From Streptomyces nitrosporeus (GTDB taxonomy: Bacteria; Actinomycetota; Actinomycetes; Streptomycetales; Streptomycetaceae), in the NCBI RefSeq assembly GCF_008704555.1, contig NZ_CP023702.1, positions 1,798,001-1,862,000 on the forward strand: a DNA stretch of 64,000 nt. Direction: 5' to 3'. This document shows, piece after piece, positions 1 to 9,055 of the stretch (positions are counted from its first letter, which is position 1; the number at the start of each line of letters is the position of its first letter). The notes under the pieces were generated by a model. It searched no databases. It was given only the letters and a program-made list of their open reading frames with translations, and was not told the DNA's origin. The translations under genes were made by a program, and so were the position numbers.

Positions 1-666
1 CTCCACCTCGGCGGAGAAGCGGAAGCCCGCGCTCAGGAAGGCCGCCACGGAAGGGGTGTTCCGCAGGTCCGGCTCGGCCACGACGCGCGCGCACCGCGGA
101 CGGTTGTCGAGCACGAGGTCGCTGACCGCCCGGAGCAGGACACCGCCGAGGCCCCGGCCCCGGTTGGCGACCTGGCCGACGAGGAGGTGTACGCCCATGT
201 CGTGGGGCCGGGCCGGGTAGTGGCGGGCCAGCGGGTCCAGATCGGCGCGGTAGATCTCCCAGTAGCTCATGGGCCGGCCGGCCAGCACGCCCAGGCAGGG
301 GACGCTGCGGCCGTCCCCGTCCAGTTGCGGGCGCAGATGGCCGGCCGTGACGGATTCCGGTCCGGCGAGTTCCCAGAACGCGGCGACGGCCGGATCGTTC
401 ATCCAGCGGGTGATCACTCCCAGGTCGCGTTCGAGCCGTACGGGCACCAGCTCGAACTCGCCCGCGGGGGTCGTGACCGGCTGCCAGGCGGCGGGGTCGC
501 CGGCCGGGCCGAAGGCGTCACCGTGCGCGGCGGCTCCCGCCGCCCCGTCGCCGCGCGGGGCGAGGAGTTCCTCGGTGAGCCGCATCTCCAGGGTGTCCTC
601 GGTGCCCGTGGCGCCGGGCGGGCCCGCGTCGGCCCGCCCCTCGATGTGCGTAGCGGCCTGGTGCAC
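1..666 (-). CDS. GNAT-family siderophore N-acyltransferase (3' end off window)
   Basis: Likely transfers an acyl group (acetyl or similar) from CoA to a hydroxylamine or amine intermediate of a hydroxamate siderophore, as RhbD/IucB-type proteins do. The frame is open for 222 codons to the left edge, so the C-terminus is missing. I chose the GTG at 664-666 because GGAGAA lies about 7 nt upstream. After a low-complexity N-terminal 60 residues comes a typical acyltransferase core: FELVPVRLERDL, WMNDPAVAAFWE, SYWEIYRADLDPLARHYP and the acetyl-CoA loop QVANRGRGLGGVLL, followed by RVVAEPDLRNTPSVAAFLSAGF. It starts 59 bp after the NIS synthetase in the same direction, so it is the third gene of that operon. 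The precise acyl donor cannot be told from sequence. Confidence 0.85.
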   Translation of the reverse strand, partial: MHQAATHIEGRADAGPPGATGTEDTLEMRLTEELLAPRGDGAAGAAAHGDAFGPAGDPAAWQPVTTPAGEFELVPVRLERDLGVITRWMNDPAVAAFWELAGPESVTAGHLRPQLDGDGRSVPCLGVLAGRPMSYWEIYRADLDPLARHYPARPHDMGVHLLVGQVANRGRGLGGVLLRAVSDLVLDNRPRCARVVAEPDLRNTPSVAAFLSAGFRFSAEVE

Positions 667-725
667 CGTGGTGTTCTCCTCTCGTGGTGCGGCCGGTCGG
701 CCGGATCAGGGGACCGGGGACCGGA

Positions 726-2654
726 TCAGGGGACCAGGGGGTTGGTGATGGTGACGTACACGGACTGGGTGTCGACGGGGCCGACGAGTTCGTCGAGACC
801 GTGCAGCCGGGTCAGCAGGTTGGCCTTGCAGCGGAGTGCGCGGGTGCCGAGCAGATACCCGGGCAGGGACGACCCCTGGTCCGCGGTCTCCTCCAGGAAC
901 CCGCGGAACGCGGTGAGCAGCTCCTGTTCGTCGGCCAGACCCTGCGCGCCGAACGCGCCGATGAGCCCGAACACGTTGTTGATGCCCAGGTAGTAGGCGA
1001 GCCGCTCGTCGGTGACGGCGTCGGTGACGAAGGTGTCGCTGACCGCGCCGATGCCCGGCAGACGGCGCTCCAGGCCGGCCCGGTGGGACTCGCGGAAGTA
1101 GTACCCCTGGTTGTCCCGGTACCTGCCCCCGGCCGGCCAGCCGTCGGGGTCGAGGAGGACGAGGGTGTTCTGCTGGTGCGCTTCGAGGGCGACGCCTGCC
1201 GTGCCATCCAGCCAGAGTACGGGGCGCACCACCGCGTCGAGGTAGCGCTGGAACCACTGGGCGCAGACCTCCCGGGTGGTGCGGCCGGTGCGGGCGCTCA
1301 GCCGGGAGACGAGGTCCGCGAGCCGTGAGTGCGTGGTCGTGCGGCCCTGCCAGGGGCGGGGGGCCGTGAGACCGGCGATGCACACCGCGTCGTCGGTGAC
1401 GCCGAAGGGGTTGTGACGGAGCATCACGTCCAGGCCCTGGACGGGATCGCCCTCCGGGGTGTCGACGGCGAGCCACGCGGGGTCGCGGACGATGTCGAAA
1501 CCGGGGTGCTCCCGCTGCCATTGGCGGGCCAGGCCGGTTTCCAGCAGCCGGTGCACCTCGGCCCCCCGGTGCAGTTCCTTGCGGAGGTTCTCCCGGCGGG
1601 AGTTGGTGATGCGTACGCCGAGGGACAGCTTGAGCATCACGCCCGCGCCTGGCCGGTGCACGGTGCGCACCGAGGAGGTGGGGTGCCAGTGGTCGCCGTG
1701 CGGTCCGAGGTCGTGGAGGAGGCCCTTCTCCAGGAGTGCCACCACGTCGGGGCGGCGGGTGAGTTCGGCCGCCTGCCAGGGGTGGAGGGGCAGGGCGGTG
1801 GTGTCCTCGGGGAGCCGCAGCCCGGCGGCGTGGGGGGCGAGGAGTTCCTCGGCGGGGACCGTCCGGCCTTCCGGGCTCCAGGTCGATCCGGTGGCCAGGA
1901 CCGACCGGTCCACCGCCATCCAGTGCAGCGGGAAGGAGCCGTGCAGTTCGGGTGAGTAGAGGAAGGTCTCCGATTCGGAGAGCCCCTCGCGGCTCTTCGG
2001 TGTGGGGTGCAGGGGGTGTCCGAGCACGAGTGCCTGCTCACCGGAGAGGAACAGGTCCGCCCCGGCGCCGGCGGCGGGCCCGCGGCGTCGTTCCCTGAGG
2101 AAGACCGTGGTCTGCCGGACCGAGTCGGCCACCCGGGCGACGAGATCCACGCAGGCCCCGCGGCCGCTCTCGCGCCCGAGCAGGGCGGCCACGGTGACGG
2201 CGTCGGCCCCGGGGGCGGCGGGCGCGTCCTCCAGGACGGGGGTGCCGAAGCGGTGCCATCCGGTCGCCGACCAGTGGCGTACCGGGACGAGCAGCGCGGT
2301 GGCGCTGGCGGGCAGCGGGACGCGCAGGACGCCGTCCCCGGGCCGGGGCAGGTCGTTCTCCCGGACCCAGCAGCGCAGCAGGTTCTCGGTGCCCGCGGCG
2401 TCCGCGGCGCGGGCGGGGTCCGGGTCGTCGAGCGGGTCCGGTCCCCCGGCGCCGGACGGTGCCGGGTGCGCCGGGGCGCGGAGCGCGGAAGCGGTGCGGG
2501 TCTCGGTCACCGGGGTGCGCGGCGTCGCGCCCTGCCCGGACTTCTGCCGCGGCACGGTCGCCGGCTCGACGACGAGGTCACCGTCCGGCAGCTCCGATAC
2601 GCGCGGGTGGCCGGTGAGAGGGCCGTCGGCCTCGGAGGGGGGGTTGGGGTTCAC
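726..2654 (-). CDS. IucA/IucC-family NRPS-independent siderophore synthetase
   Basis: ATP-dependent ligase expected to condense a carboxylate such as citrate with a diamine-derived hydroxamate. The 642-residue protein shows family marks: GHPLHPTPKSREG near residue 212, LHPWQ near 290, SSVRT near 328 and KLSLGVRITNSRRENLRKE near 342. The open frame extends upstream into the aminotransferase gene, but the GTG at 2652-2654 is preferred because AAGGAAG precedes it and it starts 28 bp after the upstream stop. The first roughly 90 residues are a charged, proline-rich extension without recognisable domain. With an aminotransferase upstream and a GNAT enzyme downstream it matches the RhbA-RhbC-RhbD order of rhizobactin 1021/schizokinen-type pathways; the decarboxylase, monooxygenase and second synthetase would have to lie left of the window. 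Confidence 0.9.
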   Translation of the reverse strand: MNPNPPSEADGPLTGHPRVSELPDGDLVVEPATVPRQKSGQGATPRTPVTETRTASALRAPAHPAPSGAGGPDPLDDPDPARAADAAGTENLLRCWVRENDLPRPGDGVLRVPLPASATALLVPVRHWSATGWHRFGTPVLEDAPAAPGADAVTVAALLGRESGRGACVDLVARVADSVRQTTVFLRERRRGPAAGAGADLFLSGEQALVLGHPLHPTPKSREGLSESETFLYSPELHGSFPLHWMAVDRSVLATGSTWSPEGRTVPAEELLAPHAAGLRLPEDTTALPLHPWQAAELTRRPDVVALLEKGLLHDLGPHGDHWHPTSSVRTVHRPGAGVMLKLSLGVRITNSRRENLRKELHRGAEVHRLLETGLARQWQREHPGFDIVRDPAWLAVDTPEGDPVQGLDVMLRHNPFGVTDDAVCIAGLTAPRPWQGRTTTHSRLADLVSRLSARTGRTTREVCAQWFQRYLDAVVRPVLWLDGTAGVALEAHQQNTLVLLDPDGWPAGGRYRDNQGYYFRESHRAGLERRLPGIGAVSDTFVTDAVTDERLAYYLGINNVFGLIGAFGAQGLADEQELLTAFRGFLEETADQGSSLPGYLLGTRALRCKANLLTRLHGLDELVGPVDTQSVYVTITNPLVP

Positions 2655-2682
2655 GGCGGTCTTCCTTGTCAGGGGTCCGGCA

Positions 2683-4071
2683 TCAGCGGGCCGGCCCGGC
2701 AGTGGTTCGACGGTACGTGGAATGCTCCGCCGCTCGCAGGGCATCCGCGAGACGGTCCACGACCGCTGTCGCCTGTTCGTCGGTGAGCGTGAGGGGGGGC
2801 AGCAGCCGCACCACGGCACTGTGGCGGCCGCCGAGTTCGACGATGAGGCCGCGGCGCAGGCACTCCTGCCGGACCGCGGCGGCGAGCGCGGGGTCGGGCG
2901 GCGGGACCGCGCTCTCCGGTGCCCCGCAGGCCGGCGGGGCCTGAGGGTCGACGAGTTCGATCCCCAGCATCAGGCCGCGGCCCCGGACATGCCCGATGCT
3001 CGGGTGCTCCGCGCTCAGGGCCTGGAGCCGGGCGAGCATCCGCGCACCGAGCGTCCCGGCCCGTTCGGCGAGCCCGTTCTCCCGTACGTAGGCGAGGGTG
3101 GCGGCACCGGCCGCCATGGCGAGCTGGTTGCCCCGGAAGGTCCCGGCGTGGGCGCCGGGTTCCCACAGGTCGAGCCCGGAACGGTAGACGATCACCGCGA
3201 GCGGCAGGGAACCGCCGATGGCCTTGGACAGCACCATCACGTCGGGTACCACGCCGCTGTGTTCGACCGCCCAGAACGTTCCGGTCCGTCCCACCCCGGT
3301 CTGCACCTCGTCCGCGATCAGCGCGACGGACCGGTCCCGGGTGATCTCCCGCATCCGCCTGAGCCAGCCGTCCGGCGCGGGGTTGACCCCGCCCTCCCCC
3401 TGCACCGGCTCCACGATCATGGCGGCGGGAGCGGGCACGCCGCTCTTGGGGTCGTCCAGGAGGTACTCGGTCCAGCGGGCTGCGATGTCCGCGCCGCGTT
3501 CCCCGCCGACCCCGAAGGGGCACCGGTAGTCGTGCGGGAAGGGCAGCCGGGTGACGGTCGTGTCCGGGGCGCCCCCGGAGGCCGCCAGCGCCCCGGTGGT
3601 CATCCCGTGGTAGGCACCGGTGAACGCCAGCAGGCCGCTGCGCCCGGTCGCCGCGCGCACGAGGGTGAAGGCGGCCTCGACGGCGTCCGTCCCCGCGGGG
3701 CCGCAGAACTGGATGCGGGCGTCGTCGGCGAGTTCGCGCGGCAGTGTGGCGAACAGCTCCGTGACGAAAGCGTCCTTGACGGGGGTGGCGAGGTCCAGCA
3801 CGTGCAGCGGGGCGCCGGAGTCGATGACCTTCTTGACGGCTTCCAGCACCACCGGGTGGTTGTGGCCGAGGGCCAGGGTCCCCGCCCCCGACAGGCAGTC
3901 CAGATAGCGCCGCCCGTCCGCCCCCTCGATGGTCATGCCCCTGGCCCGCACCGGCACGATGGGCAGGGAGCGGGCGTACGTACGGGCCGCCGACTCACGC
4001 AGGGCCTGGCGCCGCAGGATCCCCTCGTGGGCGGGGGGAGGTACCACCGGAGCTGGTTCGGTCACGGCCAC
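2683..4071 (-). CDS. diaminobutyrate--2-oxoglutarate type aminotransferase
   Basis: Class III PLP aminotransferase, 462 residues, a normal family length. The PLP lysine is K283 in LSKAIGGSLPL, with D254 in IADEVQTG contacting the cofactor, and GPAGTDAVEAA at 124-134 resembles the GPTGTNAVEAA signature of EctB/RhbA/DABA aminotransferases. It probably makes L-2,4-diaminobutyrate from aspartate semialdehyde as the diamine source for the siderophore. The GTG start at 4069-4071 has AGGGAGAG about 9 nt upstream. It is the first gene of the leftward operon, followed by the NIS synthetase. The lack of ectoine genes beside it argues against an ectoine role. I saw no TTAGGTTAGGCTNNCCTAA-like iron box in the 370 bp upstream. 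Confidence 0.88.
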   Translation of the reverse strand: MAVTEPAPVVPPPAHEGILRRQALRESAARTYARSLPIVPVRARGMTIEGADGRRYLDCLSGAGTLALGHNHPVVLEAVKKVIDSGAPLHVLDLATPVKDAFVTELFATLPRELADDARIQFCGPAGTDAVEAAFTLVRAATGRSGLLAFTGAYHGMTTGALAASGGAPDTTVTRLPFPHDYRCPFGVGGERGADIAARWTEYLLDDPKSGVPAPAAMIVEPVQGEGGVNPAPDGWLRRMREITRDRSVALIADEVQTGVGRTGTFWAVEHSGVVPDVMVLSKAIGGSLPLAVIVYRSGLDLWEPGAHAGTFRGNQLAMAAGAATLAYVRENGLAERAGTLGARMLARLQALSAEHPSIGHVRGRGLMLGIELVDPQAPPACGAPESAVPPPDPALAAAVRQECLRRGLIVELGGRHSAVVRLLPPLTLTDEQATAVVDRLADALRAAEHSTYRRTTAGPAR

Positions 4072-4442
4072 GGCTGTTCGCTCTCCCTGCTGTCACGGTT
4101 GCGCTGCGTTTCCGCACGGTCTGCCGGAAGGACGGTGTCCGGAAGGACGGAGGGGACGGACCGGTCCGGTGGGCACTGTGCGGGTGTCCTTCGCACGTAC
4201 CAACGACGCCGGGCACGAAGGATCACGGGTAAATCGGAAGATCCCTGCGGAGGCGGACACCCGCGGGGACGGAACCGCGGCCCTGCCGCGTACCGTCCCC
4301 CACGGCAACGGCATAGTGGGGGCCGGCACACGGGTACCGGACGGGTGCGCGCGCAGCCGTGTCAGGCGCTGCCGCCGCCCCGCACAGGCAACTCCGCAGT
4401 GCGGTAAGGAAGTCAGTGACGAAGTCCCAGGGGGATCACCAG
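4072..4442. other. divergent intergenic region, no gene
   Basis: This 371-bp gap separates the siderophore operon (left) from the protease gene (right) and should hold both promoters. I see a short tandem duplication of CCGGAAGGACGG near 4130-4155, a weak inverted pair TCCTTCG/CGAAGGA between about 4186 and 4220, and an AT-rich GGGTAAATC near 4228. I find no clear -35/-10 pair and no DmdR/IdeR-type iron box. No supported coding frame. Confidence 0.5.
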
Positions 4443-5657
4443 ATGCGACCCATCCGTCCGACCGGCACGGCACGGCGTGGGAGGGGTGCGCGGCGGCCCG
4501 CCCTCGCCGCGGCGGCCCTCGCCGCCGTCCTGACGTTCACCGCCACCGCCTGCGGTCCCGAGGAGGACGTGCCGAGCGACAAGGCGAGCGACTCCGCGGC
4601 CGGCGCGTCCGACGGGAAGATCACGATTCCGGAGGACCTGAAGGACCGTCTGAAGGAACACGGGATCGACGTCGAGAAGTGGCGCGACGGCGCGTGGAAG
4701 AACTGGGACCAGGACAAGTGGCTGCGTGAGGCCAAGGACTACATCAACCCGATCATCGAGGACCTCTGGAACCCGGACCGGATGCGGGAGGCCGAGAAGC
4801 CGCCGGAGAACCCCGTCGACAACGACATCCCGGGGGACGAGGGCGTGACGGACCCGACGCCCGCCCCGGTCGAGGCCGCCGCTCTGGGAACGCCGTACCA
4901 CGACGACGCGCCCGCCTCGGGGAAGCTGCTCTTCGACGGCCCCAAGGGCCCGATGGTCTGCTCGGCGACCGTGGTCCAGGACCCGGCCAACCCCGGCAGG
5001 TCCAACATGGTGTGGACCGCGGGGCACTGCGTGCACGCGGGCAAGGACGGCGGCTGGTACCGCAACATCGTCTTCGTCCCGTCGTACAACGACGCGGGCC
5101 TGTCGGCGGCGGAGCTGGAGACGGCGTCGAAGGAGCAGATCGCGCCGTACGGCCTGTGGTGGGGGCAGTGGGCCCAGACGTCCGACCAGTGGATCGCCCA
5201 GGGGGCGGCGACCGGCGGGCAGGGAGCGCCGTACGACTTCGCGGTGCTCCAGGTCACCCCGGAGAAGGGCGCGTCGGGCGCATCGCTGGAGGAGACGGTC
5301 GGTGCGGCCCTCCCCGTCGAGTTCGACGCCCCCGCGGTCCCGGAGATCGAGAGCATGACGGCCACCGGCTACCCGGCGGCTCCGCCGTTCGACGGCCAGA
5401 GGGCTCTGCGGTGCACGGACCGGCCGGGCCGGCTCTCGCTGTCCGAGAACGAGCCGACGATGTACCGCATCGGGTGCACGATGACCGGCGGTTCCTCCGG
5501 CGGCGGCTGGGTGGCGAAGGGCCGGGACGGCGAGCCGGCCCTGGTCTCCAACACCTCCATCGGCCCGGTGACGGCCGGCTGGCTGGCCGGCCCGCGTCTC
5601 GGCCCCGAGGCCGAGGGCGTCTACGAGGCGGTCAGCGAGAAGTACGCCGGACGGTAG
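4443..5657 (+). CDS. secreted trypsin-like/V8-like serine protease lipoprotein
   Basis: Predicted membrane-anchored extracellular endopeptidase, 404 residues. The ATG at 4443 starts an arginine-rich signal sequence ending in TATAC, so Cys37 is the likely lipidation site. The catalytic triad is readable: His195 in WTAGHC, Asp265 in PYDFAVL and Ser352 in GGSSGG. Cys173/196 and Cys324/345 are placed for disulfides. Between the anchor and the protease fold (about 145-400) is an acidic, amphipathic, tryptophan-containing segment (60-130) with WRDGAWKNWDQDKW, which may act as a propeptide or spacer. The gene stands alone, divergent from the siderophore operon and convergent with hflX, with a strong terminator after it. 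The substrate is unknown. Confidence 0.85.
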   Translation: MRPIRPTGTARRGRGARRPALAAAALAAVLTFTATACGPEEDVPSDKASDSAAGASDGKITIPEDLKDRLKEHGIDVEKWRDGAWKNWDQDKWLREAKDYINPIIEDLWNPDRMREAEKPPENPVDNDIPGDEGVTDPTPAPVEAAALGTPYHDDAPASGKLLFDGPKGPMVCSATVVQDPANPGRSNMVWTAGHCVHAGKDGGWYRNIVFVPSYNDAGLSAAELETASKEQIAPYGLWWGQWAQTSDQWIAQGAATGGQGAPYDFAVLQVTPEKGASGASLEETVGAALPVEFDAPAVPEIESMTATGYPAAPPFDGQRALRCTDRPGRLSLSENEPTMYRIGCTMTGGSSGGGWVAKGRDGEPALVSNTSIGPVTAGWLAGPRLGPEAEGVYEAVSEKYAGR

Positions 5658-5664
5658 CCCGGCG

Positions 5665-5714
5665 CACCGGAGGCCCGGCCCCCGCCTTCACGGGCGGTGG
5701 CCGGGCCTCCGGTG
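5665..5714. terminator. bidirectional hairpin terminator between protease gene and hflX
   Basis: A perfect 16-bp inverted repeat (caccggaggcccggcc at 5665-5680 with its complement at 5699-5714) around an 18-nt loop that can itself pair (CCCG/CGGG). It lies 8 bp after the protease stop and about 50 bp past the hflX stop, so it can serve both convergent genes. Like most Streptomyces terminators it lacks a long T run. Confidence 0.85.
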
Positions 5715-5763
5715 TGTCCGCGGGTGCCGGGGCGCGCCGGGCGGGCGCCGCCGTGCGGTGCGG

Positions 5764-7284
5764 TCAGTGCGCCGCCGGTACGAAGACCGAGAGCTCCGCG
5801 CCGAGTTCCTCGTGCACCCGGGCCTTGAGCAGGGTGCCCTCCGGGGTGTGCTCCTCGGAGACCACCTCGCCCTCGGCGTGCACCCGGGAAACGAGGGCGC
5901 CCTGCGTGTACGGCACCAGGGCCTCGATCTCGACGGACGGGCGGGGCAGCTCGTCGTCGATCAGCGCGAGCAGTTCGTCGATCCCCGCGCCGGTACGCGC
6001 CGACACCGCAATCGCGTGCTTCTCGTTGCGCAGGAGCCGCTGGAGCACCAGCGGGTCCGCCGCGTCCGCCTTGTTGACGACGACGATCTCGGGGACGTCG
6101 ACGGCGCCGACGTCCCGGATCACCTCGCGCACGGCGGCGAGCTGCTCCTCCGGCACCGGGTGGGCACCGTCCACCACGTGCAGGATCAGGTCGGCCTCGC
6201 CGACCTCCTCCATGGTGGAGCGGAACGCCTCCACGAGGTGGTGCGGGAGATGGCGCACGAAGCCGACGGTGTCGGCCAGGGTGTAGACGCGGCCGCTCGG
6301 CGTCTCGGCCCGGCGCACGGTCGGGTCGAGGGTGGCGAACAGGGCGTTCTCCACCAGCACGCCCGCGCCGGTGAGCCGGTTGAGGAGCGAGGACTTGCCG
6401 GCGTTGGTGTATCCGGCGATGGCCACCGAGGGCACCTTGTTGCGCTTGCGCTCCTGGCGCTTGATCTCGCGCCCGGTCTTCATCTCCGCGATCTCCCGGC
6501 GCATCTTCGCCATCTTCTCGCGGATCCTGCGCCGGTCCGTCTCGATCTTGGTCTCACCGGGACCACGCGTGGCCATGCCACCGCCGCCGCTGGAACCGCC
6601 GCCGCCCATCTGACGCGAGAGCGACTGGCCCCAGCCCCGCAGCCTCGGCAGCATGTACTGCATCTGCGCGAGCGAGACCTGCGCCTTGCCCTCCCGGGAC
6701 TTGGCGTGCTGGGCGAAGATGTCGAGGATCAGCGCGGTCCGGTCGACCACCTTGACCTTGACGACGTCTTCGAGGTGGATCAGCTGGCCGGGGCTCAGCT
6801 CACCGTCGCAGACGACGGTGTCGGCCCCCGACTCCAGCACGATGTCCCGGAGCTCCAGGGCCTTGCCGGAGCCGATGTAGGTGGCGGGGTCGGGCTTGTC
6901 GCGCCGCTGGAAGACGGCGTCGAGCACGAGTGCGCCGGCCGTCTCCGCCAGGGCCGCCAGCTCGGCGAGGGAGTTCCGCGCGTCCTCGGCCGTCCCGGAG
7001 GTCCAGACGCCCACCAGCACCACGCGCTCCAGGCGCAGCTGGCGGTACTCGACCTCGGTGACGTCCTCGAGCTCGGTGGAGAGCCCGGCCACGCGGCGCA
7101 GCGCCGCGCGTTCGGAGCGGTCGAACTGGTCGCCGTCCCGCTCCGTGTCGATTTCGTGGCTCCAGGCGACGTCCTCTTCCATCAGGGCGTCGGCCCGGAG
7201 GCCCTCGGTGAGGCTTTCGGACGCGGGGTCCGTGGCGCTCTGCACGTGCTGCGCGTCCTGGGGAAGGGAAGAAGAGGAGGTCAT
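5764..7284 (-). CDS. hflX: ribosome-associated GTPase HflX
   Basis: HflX binds the 50S subunit and splits stalled ribosomes under stress in other bacteria. The 506-residue protein has the HflX N-terminal domain (about 85-240, including SGKALELRDIV), a glycine-rich stretch MGGGGSSGGGG before TRGPGETKIETDRRRI, a coiled-coil linker (250-280), then the GTPase: P-loop GYTNAGKS 291-298, DTVGF 338-342 and NKAD 404-407. The first roughly 75 residues are an acidic extension common in actinobacterial members. The ATG at 7282-7284 follows AAGGAT. It is transcribed leftwards after the M1 peptidase gene with a 162-bp gap, so it probably has its own promoter. Confidence 0.96.
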   Translation of the reverse strand: MTSSSSLPQDAQHVQSATDPASESLTEGLRADALMEEDVAWSHEIDTERDGDQFDRSERAALRRVAGLSTELEDVTEVEYRQLRLERVVLVGVWTSGTAEDARNSLAELAALAETAGALVLDAVFQRRDKPDPATYIGSGKALELRDIVLESGADTVVCDGELSPGQLIHLEDVVKVKVVDRTALILDIFAQHAKSREGKAQVSLAQMQYMLPRLRGWGQSLSRQMGGGGSSGGGGMATRGPGETKIETDRRRIREKMAKMRREIAEMKTGREIKRQERKRNKVPSVAIAGYTNAGKSSLLNRLTGAGVLVENALFATLDPTVRRAETPSGRVYTLADTVGFVRHLPHHLVEAFRSTMEEVGEADLILHVVDGAHPVPEEQLAAVREVIRDVGAVDVPEIVVVNKADAADPLVLQRLLRNEKHAIAVSARTGAGIDELLALIDDELPRPSVEIEALVPYTQGALVSRVHAEGEVVSEEHTPEGTLLKARVHEELGAELSVFVPAAH

Positions 7285-7446
7285 TGGATCCTTACGTCGA
7301 TGGAAGTCGTTACACCGGTCACAACGTGTGACGCGGCCCGAAGATTCCCCCCGGGGGCATCCGGTCCGCCGGCGGTCCGGGAGATCTCCCCCGGTGCCTC
7401 CGGCTGTCCTCGGTCCGTCGATAGTGACATGCCCCCGCCGGGCCCG

Positions 7447-8937
7447 TCACGCAGGTTTCGGGGCGTGCGGGCCCGCCTGCGGCTCCGCGGCCGCCCGGGG
7501 GGTCTCGCTCCGCCAGTCGGGGTGGCCCGGCATGGGCGGGGTCTTCTCCCCGTACAGCCAGCCGTCGAAGAAGGCCGTCAGGTCCCGCCCGGCGTACCGG
7601 GAGGCGAGCCGGGTGAAGTCGGAGGTCGTCGCGGACCCGTTCCGGTGGATCCGGGGCCATGCCTTCTCCAGGCGGCCGAAGGCCCGCTCGCCGATCTCCC
7701 CGCGCAGTGCGTAGAGGACGAGGGCGCTGCCGTCGTACACCACGGGCCGGAAGAGGCTGATCTTGTGGTCCGGGGAGGGGACGTCCGGGCGGGCCGGCGG
7801 GCCGCCCGCCGCACGCCAGGCGTCGGACCGGGCGTACGCCTGGCGCATGCGCTGTTCGAGCGGCTTGTCCGCGTGCTCCTCGGCGTACCGGGCCTCGTAC
7901 CAGGTGGCGTGCCCTTCGCTCAGCCAGAGGTCGGACCAGGTCCGGGGGGAGACGCTGTTGCCGAACCACTGGTGGGCGAGCTCGTGCACCATGATCGACT
8001 CGATGTACCAGGCGGGGAGCCCCGGTTCGGTGAACAGGGAGCGTTCGAAGAGCGAGAGGGTCTGGGTCTCCAGCTCGAAGCCGGTCTCGGTGTCCGCGAC
8101 CAGCAGGCCGTACGTCTCGAACGGGTAGGGGCCGGCCTGCTCCTGCATCCACTCCATCTGCCGCGGTGTCCTGGCCAGCCAGTGCTCCAGTTCCTTCCGG
8201 TCTGCCGCCGGCACCACGTCGCGCAGCGGCAGCCCGCCCGGTCCGGCGCGGTGCACGACGGTGGAGCGGCCGATGGAGACCTGGGCCAGTTCGGTGGCCA
8301 TGGGATGCGTGGTGCGGTAGGTCCAGGTGGTGGTCCTCCCGTGCCGTTCCCGTCCGGCGGGCAGTCCGCCCGCGACGACCGTGAGGTCCTCGGGCGCGGT
8401 GACCCGGAAGGTGAAGCGGGCCTTGTCGGCGGGGTGGTCGTTGCCGGGGAAGACCCGGTGCGCGGCGTCCGCCTGGTTGGCCATGGCGAGGCCGTCCGAG
8501 GTGCGGACCCAGCCGCCGCGGGCCGGGTCCCCCGTGGGGTCGCTGGTGTGCCGGACGGTGATGCGTACCGACGCTCCGGCCGGCAGCCGGTCCGGGGCCC
8601 TGATGACGAGGTCCTCCCCGGCGGTGGCGAACTCGCTGTCCCGGCCGTCGACTTCGACGCCCTGGACGGTGCCCTGCGAGAAGTCGAGGTTGATGCGGTC
8701 CAGGGGGGCGGTGGTGCGCGCGTCGATCCGCGTGACGGCGTCGAGGGGGCGGGTGCTGCTGCCGTGGTAGGTGAGCGAGATGTCGTACGCGAGGACGTCG
8801 TACCCCGGGTTCCCGAGGTGGGGGAAGAGCCGGTCGCCGATACCGAGCGGTTCGGGGGCGGGCAGGGTCGCGGCGACGAGGGCGGCCGACGCGGTGGCCA
8901 GCAGGGCGGCACGCAGTCGGCGGGAGGTGTGCGGCAT
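7447..8937 (-). CDS. secreted M1-family zinc aminopeptidase
   Basis: Exported metallopeptidase of 496 residues. A signal sequence covers residues 1-28. The zinc site is HELAH (H318, E319, H322) with the second glutamate at E341 in LSEGHATW, the usual 18-residue spacing. Where most M1 enzymes have GAMEN, which binds the substrate N-terminus, this protein reads FELETQT near 288-294, as in the shorter actinobacterial M1 branch. It lacks the long C-terminal helical domain of ERAP/PepN-type enzymes. ATG start at 8935-8937; no strong SD is visible. It lies between rshA and hflX, all leftwards. Confidence 0.9.
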   Translation of the reverse strand: MPHTSRRLRAALLATASAALVAATLPAPEPLGIGDRLFPHLGNPGYDVLAYDISLTYHGSSTRPLDAVTRIDARTTAPLDRINLDFSQGTVQGVEVDGRDSEFATAGEDLVIRAPDRLPAGASVRITVRHTSDPTGDPARGGWVRTSDGLAMANQADAAHRVFPGNDHPADKARFTFRVTAPEDLTVVAGGLPAGRERHGRTTTWTYRTTHPMATELAQVSIGRSTVVHRAGPGGLPLRDVVPAADRKELEHWLARTPRQMEWMQEQAGPYPFETYGLLVADTETGFELETQTLSLFERSLFTEPGLPAWYIESIMVHELAHQWFGNSVSPRTWSDLWLSEGHATWYEARYAEEHADKPLEQRMRQAYARSDAWRAAGGPPARPDVPSPDHKISLFRPVVYDGSALVLYALRGEIGERAFGRLEKAWPRIHRNGSATTSDFTRLASRYAGRDLTAFFDGWLYGEKTPPMPGHPDWRSETPRAAAEPQAGPHAPKPA

Positions 8938-9055
8938 GGACTACCGCTACCAGCGCGGGCGCCCTCCACGGGGGCGGCGCGCGCCGTGCCACCCGAACGG
9001 GGACCTCAGGACTCCGTCCGGAGCCGTGGGCCGCCGCCGGGCGGGCCCGGCCGGC

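Noticed and set aside
4072..4442. Search for a DmdR/IdeR iron box
   Set aside because: No 19-bp TTAGGTTAGGCT-like match by eye; only short, non-matching repeats.
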